Positions 54,996-62,792 of a DNA stretch of 64,000 nt are shown here, piece by piece; position 1 is the first letter of the stretch, and each line of letters begins with the position of its first letter. Made by a program: the position numbers and the translations under genes. The notes under the pieces were generated by a model. That model searched no databases, was not told where the DNA came from, and was given only the letters and a program-made list of their open reading frames with translations. Source of the stretch: Sphingomonas kyeonggiensis (GTDB taxonomy: Bacteria > Pseudomonadota > Alphaproteobacteria > Sphingomonadales > Sphingomonadaceae); NCBI RefSeq assembly GCF_014204495.1, contig NZ_JACHLN010000001.1, positions 744,001 through 808,000 on the forward strand, read 5' to 3'.

Positions 54996-57328
54996 CCCGC
55001 GATCCCAAGGTGATTGCAAAAGAGGCGCCGGCAGGAAAGCACCTGCCCTATGCCGCACAGATCGACGATCATACGATCGAGACGCGCGACGGCATGCTTT
55101 GCCAGGTCATTCACCTGCGCGGGCTATTGTTCGAGACCGCCGACACTGAGGAACTCAACTATCGCAAACTCCTGCGCGACGCGGTGCTGCAGTCGATCGG
55201 GTCATCGCGTTTCGCGGTCTATTATCATGTCGTCCGCCGTGCGATCGAACCCGAGCTTGACGGCACTTTTCCAGACGCCTTCTCGACCCGGCTTGACGCG
55301 GCCTGGCGGACGCGGCTCGCCCAGCGTAGGCTCTACACCAACGACCTGTTCCTGACGCTGGTCCGGCGCCCGCTCCAGGGCCGGATGGGCCTGCTAGACC
55401 GACTACGCGGCAGCTCGGCCGCTGCTAATACCGCACAAGACCTGCGCGCGCTCGATACGGCACGCGAAGCGTTGATCGCCGCGCTCGGCAGTTATGCGCC
55501 GCGCCTGCTCTCGGTCTACGAGACACCGCAAGGCCATTGCTCTGAACCACTCGAATTTCTTGCCTCGCTCTACAATGGCGAGGTCCGGCCGATGCTGCTG
55601 CCGACACAGGATCTGGGCGCCTATCTGCCCTGGCGCCGGATCAGCTTTGGCCAGGAGGCAATCGAGCTGGGTGCCGCCGGCCCCTCCCCGCGCAGCTTCG
55701 TCGCGATGGTGTCGATCAAGGACTATCCCGGACAGTCGGCACCGGGGATGCTCGACGAACTGCTCCGCCTGCCCTTCGAGATCACCATTTCGCAGAGCTT
55801 CGGTTTCGTCGAGCGCCGGGCGGCGCTGTCGAAGATGAACCTGGCGCTGCGGCGGATGCGCTCAGCCGAGGACGAGGCAGTCAGCCTGCGCGCAGATCTC
55901 TCCACTGCCAAGGACGAGGTTGCCGCCGGGCGTGCCGGTTTCGGCGAGCATCACATGACCATCGCGGTGCGGGGCGAGACGCTGGCCGAAGTCGATCAGG
56001 GCGTGGCCGAGGTCCAGGCGACGCTCGCCGATCTGGGCATCATCGCGGTGCGCGAGGAGATTGCGCTGGAGCCCGCCTTCTGGGCACAATTCCCCGGCAA
56101 CTTCAAATATATCGCGCGTCGCGGCCTGATCTCGACAGCCAATTTCGCCGGCTTCGCCAATGGCCACAACCTGCCCCACGGCAAGGCAAGGGGCAATCAC
56201 TGGGGCGACGCGGTGACTCTGCTCGAGACCACCGCCGCCGGCCCCTACCACTTCAATTTCCACCACGGCGACCTGGGCAATTTCACGGTCATCGGCCCCT
56301 CGGGCTCGGGCAAGACGGTGGTGCTTAACTTCCTGCTCGCCCAGGCCCGCAAGTTCGCGCCCAGGATCATCTTCTTCGACAAGGATCGCGGTGCCGAACC
56401 GTTCCTGCGCGCGATCGGCGGCCGCTACGACGTACTGCGACCGGGCACATCCTCTGGGCTCAACCCGCTACAGATCGAGGACAGCCCTGCCAACCGCCAG
56501 TTCCTGATCGACTGGGTGGCGCTGCTCGCCGGCGGCGCCGATATCGAGGATCTCGCCCGGATCAAGGACGCGATCGACGCCAATTTCGGCCAGCCTGTCG
56601 CGCAGCGGCGGTTGCGTCATCTGGTGGAGCTGTTCCGCGGTGGACACCGCCCGCACGGTGCCGATCTCTGGGCGCGGCTGCGCCCCTGGTGGGGCGATGG
56701 CGAGCGTGCCTGGCTGTTCGACAATGAAGAAGACCTGACCGACCTGTCCGCCGACACGGTGGGCTTCGACATGACCCAGATCCTCGACGATCCCGCGGTG
56801 CGCACCCCGGCAATGATGTACCTGTTCCACCGGGTCGAGGAACGGCTGGATGGAACACCGGCGATCATCGTGGTCGATGAAGGCTGGAAAGCCCTCGACG
56901 ACGATGTGTTCGTCCGCCGGATCAAGGATTGGGAAAAGACCATCCGCAAGCGCAACGGCATCGTCGGCTTCGCGACGCAGAGCGCGCAGGATGCGATCGA
57001 GAGCCGCATCGCCAGCGCGATCATCGAGCAGGCTGCGACCCAGATCTTCATGGCCAATCCCAAGGCCCGCCATGCCGATTATGTCGAAGGCTTCGGGCTG
57101 ACCGAGCACGAATATGATCTGGTCCGCACCCTGCCCGACAATGCACATTGCTTCCTGATCAAGCACGGCAATGAAAGCGTGGTCGCACGACTGAACCTGA
57201 GTGGCGAGCGCGAGTTGCTCACCATCCTGTCGGGCCGCGAGCGCACCGTGCGTCTGCTCGATCAGATACGTGCCGAGCATGGCGAGGATCCTGCCGACTG
57301 GCTGCCACGGCTGCTGGAGGTCGCATGA
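54974..57328 (+). CDS. virB4: T4SS ATPase VirB4
   Basis: VirB4 powers substrate transfer and pilus building. The 784-residue product has the CagE/TrbE/VirB N-terminal domain (about 1-420), Walker A GPSGSGKTVV (from residue 441) and Walker B AIIVVDEGWKALDD (about 630). The ATG at 54974 starts MQFLPALTRDPKV; it lies inside virB3. The stop overlaps virB6 (ATGA). It is followed directly by virB6, with no virB5-like gene between. Confidence 0.94.
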   Translation: MQFLPALTRDPKVIAKEAPAGKHLPYAAQIDDHTIETRDGMLCQVIHLRGLLFETADTEELNYRKLLRDAVLQSIGSSRFAVYYHVVRRAIEPELDGTFPDAFSTRLDAAWRTRLAQRRLYTNDLFLTLVRRPLQGRMGLLDRLRGSSAAANTAQDLRALDTAREALIAALGSYAPRLLSVYETPQGHCSEPLEFLASLYNGEVRPMLLPTQDLGAYLPWRRISFGQEAIELGAAGPSPRSFVAMVSIKDYPGQSAPGMLDELLRLPFEITISQSFGFVERRAALSKMNLALRRMRSAEDEAVSLRADLSTAKDEVAAGRAGFGEHHMTIAVRGETLAEVDQGVAEVQATLADLGIIAVREEIALEPAFWAQFPGNFKYIARRGLISTANFAGFANGHNLPHGKARGNHWGDAVTLLETTAAGPYHFNFHHGDLGNFTVIGPSGSGKTVVLNFLLAQARKFAPRIIFFDKDRGAEPFLRAIGGRYDVLRPGTSSGLNPLQIEDSPANRQFLIDWVALLAGGADIEDLARIKDAIDANFGQPVAQRRLRHLVELFRGGHRPHGADLWARLRPWWGDGERAWLFDNEEDLTDLSADTVGFDMTQILDDPAVRTPAMMYLFHRVEERLDGTPAIIVVDEGWKALDDDVFVRRIKDWEKTIRKRNGIVGFATQSAQDAIESRIASAIIEQAATQIFMANPKARHADYVEGFGLTEHEYDLVRTLPDNAHCFLIKHGNESVVARLNLSGERELLTILSGRERTVRLLDQIRAEHGEDPADWLPRLLEVA

Positions 57329-58554
57329 GCAGTTGTCCCGGCATCACCGATGGCGCCTATCTCCAGAGCGTCCTGACCTTTGTCGATTGCCAGGCACAGA
57401 CGATTGGTGCCGCCGGCTACCAGGCCGCCGCAGCGCCGGGATCGCCGCTGTCTCTGCTGCTGACCGGGCTGGTTACCCTGTTCATCGCCTTTTACGGCTA
57501 TCGGCTGCTGTTCGGCGACACACCCAATGTCCGCGAAGGCGTGCTGGCGCTGGTCAAGATTGGGGTGGTGCTGGCGCTCGCCACCAGCTGGGGCGCCTAT
57601 CGCACCCTGGCCTATGACGTTGCGATGCATGGGCCTGCCGAGCTCGCAGCAGGCGCCGGTGGGCCAGCGGGGCTGCCCGGCACTACCGGCGGGCTGACCG
57701 AGCGACTACAACAGGTCGATAATGCGCTCGTCGCGCTGAACGCAGTGGGCACCGGTCCTGCCGGCGTCACCATGCGCCCTGCCCTGGATGCAAACGGCCA
57801 GCCGGCACTGGTCCAGCAAGGCAATCCGGAGCCTTCCAGCATTATCGGGCCCTTCGCGCTCGGTACCGCGCGGACCACCTTCCTGACCGCAACCATCGCC
57901 GCCTATGGCTCGGTCCGGCTGATCGCCGGACTGCTCCTCGCAATTGGCCCCTTCTTCATCGCGATGCTGCTGTTCGAGGGTACGCGCAGCCTGTTCGAAG
58001 GCTGGGTGCGCGGGATGGTCGCAGCGATCCTCGGCGCAATGGCCGTCACGATCCTGCTGGGCGTCGAACTCGCCTTGCTGGAGCCGTGGCTCACCACCCT
58101 GCTTGAGCGACGCCAAGGGGGGCTGCCCATTGGCGGCGCGACTAACGAGCTGTTCGTCACCATGCTGGCCTTTGGCCTGGCGCTGCTGGGCGGGCTCGGC
58201 ATGGCCGCGCGCGTCGCCATGGCGTTCCGAATCGGCGCGGTATGGCGCAGCCTTGCCGAGCGCGTCGGCGCGGCCTCAAGCCTGCTCGATCGCACCCAAC
58301 CAACACCGCTGCCCGAACGACGCCAGCCTCCTGCCGAGCAGCATTCGCGTGCGGCCGCTGTCGCCGAAGCCGTGGCGCGCATCCAGCGTCAGGAAGCCGC
58401 ACTTGCCGGGGGTGGTGGCGCGGCACCGCGCACACCGCAGGCCGGCGGCCTGCGTGACCTGCCTTCCAGTGCGCCGACGCCACTCGGGCAAAGCCATCGC
58501 CGAACCCGCAGCCGGGTATCGGCCAGCGCCACACGACGGGACCGCAAGCAATGA
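57325..58554 (+). CDS. virB6: T4SS inner-membrane channel VirB6 (TrbL family)
   Basis: VirB6 forms the inner-membrane channel. The 409-residue product has a short periplasmic start, several hydrophobic segments (about 44-60, 75-92, 190-220, 232-252, 270-295) and a Pro/Arg-rich cytosolic tail. RLIAGLLLAIGPFFIAMLLF is the family signature. It starts in the virB4 stop and overlaps virB8. A virB5-type minor pilin would be expected just before it and is missing. Confidence 0.85.
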   Translation: MSSCPGITDGAYLQSVLTFVDCQAQTIGAAGYQAAAAPGSPLSLLLTGLVTLFIAFYGYRLLFGDTPNVREGVLALVKIGVVLALATSWGAYRTLAYDVAMHGPAELAAGAGGPAGLPGTTGGLTERLQQVDNALVALNAVGTGPAGVTMRPALDANGQPALVQQGNPEPSSIIGPFALGTARTTFLTATIAAYGSVRLIAGLLLAIGPFFIAMLLFEGTRSLFEGWVRGMVAAILGAMAVTILLGVELALLEPWLTTLLERRQGGLPIGGATNELFVTMLAFGLALLGGLGMAARVAMAFRIGAVWRSLAERVGAASSLLDRTQPTPLPERRQPPAEQHSRAAAVAEAVARIQRQEAALAGGGGAAPRTPQAGGLRDLPSSAPTPLGQSHRRTRSRVSASATRRDRKQ

Positions 58555-59339
58555 AGAAGCAGGCGCGTGAAGCGCTCGACGCCTATTACCGCGAAGCAGG
58601 CAGCTGGGCCGAGGATAATCGGGCCGCGCTCGGCCGCTCGCGGCGCACCGCCTGGATCGTCGCCGGCGTCGCAAGCGCGATCGCGCTGATGGAAGCAGCC
58701 GCACTGCTCGCGCTGACGCCGCTCAAGACGGTCGAGCCCTATACGCTGCTCGTCGATAAGCAGACCGGTTATGTCCAGGTGCTCAAGCCGCTGGACGCGC
58801 AGCAGGTCAGCGCCAACGCAGCGCTCACCCAGTCCTTCCTCGTCCAATATGTGATCGCACGCGAAAGCTTCGACGACGCCACGCTTCAGGCGAATTACCG
58901 CAAGGTGTCGCTGTGGTCCGAAGGCGAGGCGCGCAAGGCCTATACGGGCTTCATGCAGGCCAACAATCCGGACAGCCCGCTCGTCCGCCTGCCGCGCACC
59001 ACCGTGGTAGAAACGAGGGTGAAGAGCGTGTCGCCGCTTGGTAACAACGGCGCATTGGTGCGCTTCGAGACGATCCAGCGCGATGCCAATGGCGCGGTCC
59101 AGCCGGCGCGCGCCTGGGTCTCCGTGGTCCGCTATCGCTATTCGGGCGCGCCAATGAGCCTTGAGGACCGGTTCATAAACCCGCTCGGCTTTGAAGTGAC
59201 CCATTACCGCCGCGACGCGGAAGCGCTGCCATCGACGGAACCCGCGCCCGCTACGCCCGCACCGGTCGTGGCGACCACGGCGCCGACTGCTCAGACGCCT
59301 CCCTCGGCCATGCCAACCCCACAGGCGCCTGCGCGATGA
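58551..59339 (+). CDS. virB8: T4SS assembly factor VirB8
   Basis: VirB8 is a bitopic inner-membrane assembly factor. The 262-residue product has the N-terminal stretch KQAREALDAYYREAGSWAED, one membrane segment (about 33-55) and the NTF2-like periplasmic domain (VEPYTLLVDKQTGYVQVL and FLVQYVIARESFD). The tail is Pro/Thr-rich. Starts and stops overlap the neighbouring virB6 and virB9 (ATGA). Confidence 0.92.
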   Translation: MKKQAREALDAYYREAGSWAEDNRAALGRSRRTAWIVAGVASAIALMEAAALLALTPLKTVEPYTLLVDKQTGYVQVLKPLDAQQVSANAALTQSFLVQYVIARESFDDATLQANYRKVSLWSEGEARKAYTGFMQANNPDSPLVRLPRTTVVETRVKSVSPLGNNGALVRFETIQRDANGAVQPARAWVSVVRYRYSGAPMSLEDRFINPLGFEVTHYRRDAEALPSTEPAPATPAPVVATTAPTAQTPPSAMPTPQAPAR

Positions 59340-60025
59340 GGGCTCTGCTAGCCTCCGTTCTGTTGCTGATCCCGCTTGCTGCACAAGCGCAGGTCCGGCC
59401 GCAGCCGGGCATGGGCAACGCACATATCCAGACGGTGGACTATCGGCCCGAGCAGGTGGTGTGGCTGGAAGCCGCCCCCGGCTACCAGGTGACGATCGAG
59501 CTGGCACCGGACGAACAGGTCGAGAATGTCGCACTGGGCGACAGCGGTGCCTGGCAGGTGACCGCCAATCGCCGTGGCGACCGGCTGTTCGTCAAGCCGG
59601 TGCGCGAGGGCGTTTCCACCAATATGCTCGTCATCACGGACACCCGGACCTATAACTTCCAGCTCTCACCGCTCTCGGACCCGCGCCCCGACACCGCCTG
59701 GTCGATCAAGTTCCGCTACCCCGCTGCGCTCTCCGAAAGCCCTGTCTCCGCAAGCGAGGAGAAGGTAGTCGGACGCTACCGAGTGCGCGGCAACGCGGCG
59801 CTCCGTCCAAGTGCGATCCATGACGACGGTATTCATACCTATATCGAATGGCCCGAAGACCAAGCGCTTCCTGCCATCTACGCCCTTCATGGCCGTAGCC
59901 AGGAGACGCTGATCAACGGCATGATGCGCGACGGCCGGATGGTGATCGACAGCATCCAGGACCGGCTGGTGTTTCGCATCGACGACCGCCGCGCCGAAGC
60001 CGTGCGGGTGGTGAGCGAGAAATGA
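59336..60025 (+). CDS. virB9: T4SS outer-membrane complex protein VirB9
   Basis: VirB9 is part of the outer-membrane core with VirB10 and normally VirB7. The 229-residue product has a signal peptide (LLASVLLLIPLAAQAQ) and the family strands RLFVKPVREGVSTNMLVITD and HTYIEWPEDQALPAIYAL. ATGA overlaps occur on both sides. No virB7 lipoprotein gene is recognisable. Confidence 0.92.
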   Translation: MRALLASVLLLIPLAAQAQVRPQPGMGNAHIQTVDYRPEQVVWLEAAPGYQVTIELAPDEQVENVALGDSGAWQVTANRRGDRLFVKPVREGVSTNMLVITDTRTYNFQLSPLSDPRPDTAWSIKFRYPAALSESPVSASEEKVVGRYRVRGNAALRPSAIHDDGIHTYIEWPEDQALPAIYALHGRSQETLINGMMRDGRMVIDSIQDRLVFRIDDRRAEAVRVVSEK

Positions 60026-61131
60026 GCGGGACCACCCCTTCCTCGGTGCCCACAACGCCAGTGGACAGCAATGTGCTTCCCGTGATTGCGCGGCCACGCT
60101 CCGGCCCGCCGGTCTGGGTGCTGGTGCTTGTTGCGATCGGAATCGGCGTTCTGCTGTTCTCGGTTCTCGATGCGCGTCGCCGCGCGCTCAGTGCGCCTGC
60201 CATCCGTCCGCGGATCGCTGACGCAGTGTCGGCGCCTTCCGGGGTAGCCCCGCTTTATATCCCGCCAGTTGCAGAACCGCAGCTGGCCCCATTCCCGCTA
60301 GTCATGCCGACACCGGGCCCGATCACGCCACCGATCCAGCCGCGCCAGCAAGCACCGGTCATGCCGACCTATACCGCACCGCAGCCCAGCTATCAGATAC
60401 CGTCGCAGGCCCAGTCGCCTGCTGCTCCGGCACGCATTGCCACCGAGCCGATGCTGGTGATCGACAACACCGCAGGCACCATCAAGGCCTCGGGTGAAGC
60501 GTCCGGCCAGGCAGCCGGGACACCCGGCCAATCAGGTGCGAAATCGGCGGTTGCCGGAACGCGTACTGGTGCGGGCGTCCTCTCCAACAAGGCGACGACC
60601 GTCCCGCAAGGCACCCTGATCCCGGCGGTGCTGGAAACCGCGCTCGATTCCACCAGTCCCGGGCTGGCGCGCGCGATCGTCTCGCGCGACATCCGGGGCT
60701 TTGACGGCAGCCGCATCCTCATCCCGCGCGGCAGCCGCCTGATCGGCGAATATGGCTCGGACACCGAGAATGGTCAGAAGCGCATGCTGGTCAACTGGAT
60801 CCGGCTGATGCGCCCGGACGGCGCCACCATCGCAATTGGCTCGCCTGCCACCGATCCGCTGGGCCAGGGCGGTATCCGCGCCAGCGTCAACTCGCATTTC
60901 TTCGAGCGATTTGCCGGCGCGATCCTGCAATCGGCACTCGATGTCGGCGTCAACCTCGCCTCGCGCGCGGCTGACAGCCAGGTGATCGTGGCACTTCCCG
61001 GCAATGTCAGTGGTGCCGCGCGCGCCACCTCGCCTGCCACCATCAAGCCCACGCTCAAGGTCAAGGCAGCGAAGAGCATCTCGATCTTCGCTGCGCGCGA
61101 CCTTGATTTCACGGGCGTCGAAAACCGGTGA
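60022..61131 (+). CDS. virB10: T4SS core protein VirB10
   Basis: VirB10 spans both membranes and links energy use to the outer pore. The 369-residue product has one membrane segment (about 30-48), a long Pro-rich linker, and the TrbI/VirB10 beta-barrel domain (IPAVLETALDSTSPGLARAI, GSRILIPRGSRLIGEY). The start and the stop overlap virB9 and virB11. Typical length. Confidence 0.94.
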   Translation: MSGTTPSSVPTTPVDSNVLPVIARPRSGPPVWVLVLVAIGIGVLLFSVLDARRRALSAPAIRPRIADAVSAPSGVAPLYIPPVAEPQLAPFPLVMPTPGPITPPIQPRQQAPVMPTYTAPQPSYQIPSQAQSPAAPARIATEPMLVIDNTAGTIKASGEASGQAAGTPGQSGAKSAVAGTRTGAGVLSNKATTVPQGTLIPAVLETALDSTSPGLARAIVSRDIRGFDGSRILIPRGSRLIGEYGSDTENGQKRMLVNWIRLMRPDGATIAIGSPATDPLGQGGIRASVNSHFFERFAGAILQSALDVGVNLASRAADSQVIVALPGNVSGAARATSPATIKPTLKVKAAKSISIFAARDLDFTGVENR

Positions 61132-62123
61132 GCAAGGCCGCGCCCGCAAACGACACCCCGGTCTATCTGCGAGCCTATCTCGCACCGCTTGCGCCCGTGC
61201 TGGCCCGGCCGGACGTGACCGACATCTATGTGAACCGCCCGGGCGAGGTCTGGGCCGAGACCCTGGGCGGCGCCGTCGAGCGCCACGAAGCGCCAGATCT
61301 CGATACCGCGACACTGGAACGGCTCGCCCGCCAGATCGCCGCGATCTCGCATCAGGGCATCAGCCGCGAACATCCCCTGCTTTCCGCCAGCCTTCCCGAC
61401 GGCTCGCGCGTCCAGATCGCGGCGCCGCCGGCCACCCGCGGATCGATGGCGATTGCCATCCGCAAACACGTCTCGTCCGACCTGGCCTTGAGCGACTATG
61501 TTGCCGCTGGTGCCTTTGCTGACACCAGCAGGCGGACCGTCGCCGGCAAGTCCGAAACCGATCTGCGTCTCGCAGAACTGCTCGAAGCTGGTGACATCGC
61601 CGGCATGCTCGCGGCCGCGGTAAAGGCGCGCAAGAACATCCTCGTCTCCGGCGGCACCTCAACCGGCAAGACCACGTTCCTCAATGCCTTGATCCGTGAG
61701 ATACCGGCAGAGGAGCGATTGATCCTGATCGAGGACACGCCCGAGCTGCACCAGCATCACGATAATCTGGTCGGCCTGCTCGCCGTGCGCGGTGCGCTGG
61801 GCGAGGCGCGCATCTCGGCAACCGACCTGCTGGCGGCATCGCTGCGCATGCGTCCCGATCGCATCATCCTGGGCGAGCTACGCGGAGAGGAAGCCTATAC
61901 TTTCCTGCGCGCGATCAACACCGGCCATCCCGGCTCGATGACCTCGGTGCATGCCGACAGCGCCGAGCGCGCGATCGAGCAGATCGTGCTGCTGGTGCTC
62001 CAGGCCGGCACCCAGCTCAGCCGCGACGACGTCCGCCACTATGTGCGCAGTACCGTGGATGTCTATGTCCAGCTTGCCCGCACCCGCGGGCAGCGACGCG
62101 TGGCCGAGGTGTTGCTCGCATGA
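61128..62123 (+). CDS. virB11: T4SS ATPase VirB11
   Basis: VirB11 is the hexameric ATPase that switches the machine between pilus building and export. The 331-residue product has Walker A GGTSTGKTTF (from residue 175), LILIEDTPELHQHH, the Asp-box MRPDRIILGELRGEEAY and the His-box SMTSVHADSAERAI. The GTG start overlaps virB10 (GTGA). Its stop overlaps the second virB2-like gene. Confidence 0.95.
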   Translation: MSKAAPANDTPVYLRAYLAPLAPVLARPDVTDIYVNRPGEVWAETLGGAVERHEAPDLDTATLERLARQIAAISHQGISREHPLLSASLPDGSRVQIAAPPATRGSMAIAIRKHVSSDLALSDYVAAGAFADTSRRTVAGKSETDLRLAELLEAGDIAGMLAAAVKARKNILVSGGTSTGKTTFLNALIREIPAEERLILIEDTPELHQHHDNLVGLLAVRGALGEARISATDLLAASLRMRPDRIILGELRGEEAYTFLRAINTGHPGSMTSVHADSAERAIEQIVLLVLQAGTQLSRDDVRHYVRSTVDVYVQLARTRGQRRVAEVLLA

Positions 62124-62485
62124 TTACGCCTTCGCTTGCCGATCCGGCGGGATCGAGTCCGCTCGTTGCGGCGGTTCAGTGGATCGAAGGTGTGGCGGTA
62201 GGGACGATCGCGACCAGCATTGCGCTCATTGCGGTCGCGAGCGTCGGCTTCCTGATGCTGAATGGCCGCCTGCCTATCCGGCGCGGGGTGACCGTGATCA
62301 CCGGATGCTTCATCCTGTTCGGTGCGCAGACAATCGCTGCCGGCATCCTGGGAGTGGTGCAGCTGGATGCTCCAACGGCATCTTACCGAGCGCAGGCAAC
62401 CCCTTCGCTGCCTCCATCGATCCCGACACCCAAAACCGCACCCCCCTATGATCCCTATGCCGGAGCGGCTGTGCCGCAGAGATAG
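62120..62485 (+). CDS. Second VirB2-like pilin without signal peptide
   Basis: The core (DPAGSS, VASVGFLMLNGRLPIRRGVT, TGCFILFGAQTIAAGI) is clearly homologous to the virB2 at 54380 over about 70 residues. The gene lacks the signal peptide: only seven residues precede the DPAGS motif, and no earlier start exists in this frame. A Pro-rich 40-residue tail (QATPSLPPSIPTPKTAPPYD) is extra. The ATG overlaps the virB11 stop, so it is the last gene of the operon. It may be a modified pilin or a membrane protein that stays in the inner membrane. Confidence 0.78.
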   Translation: MITPSLADPAGSSPLVAAVQWIEGVAVGTIATSIALIAVASVGFLMLNGRLPIRRGVTVITGCFILFGAQTIAAGILGVVQLDAPTASYRAQATPSLPPSIPTPKTAPPYDPYAGAAVPQR

Positions 62486-62792
62486 CAAGCGCGCCCTAAA
62501 GCCAGCGCTTCAAACACCGGCGGGCGTGTTTGCGACCCTGGTGAGAACTTGTCGGGTATCCGGCGCGAAACTGAGCAAGGAGTACACGGGTGAATCTCAG
62601 GCACCGCTGGTTATGATCCATACTCCGGGGCGATAGTCGCATCTTGGTGGGATGTGTTCTTTTCAAGGGTATCGGCAGCAGTCAGCTGCAACGCGCACCC
62701 GGCCTTACATGAGCCAAGCCATTTTCTTGCTGGGCAATTGACAATCGAAAAGCGTGCACAAATAGGTGCGACCTTTCCGGGGCGGGGTTACC
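62486..62792. other. 307-base gap after the T4SS operon
   Basis: A hairpin CAAACAC-CGGCGGGC-GTGTTTG (62511-62532) starts 26 bases after the last pilin gene and may end the operon. TTGACA at 62738-62743 with AATAGG 17 bases later is a possible promoter for the next gene. No gene is seen in the gap. Confidence 0.45.

Noticed and set aside
62322..62636. Plus-strand frame over the end of the last T4SS gene
   Set aside because: It overlaps the second pilin in another frame, has no ribosome site and is rich in Arg and Pro in a shadow-like way.
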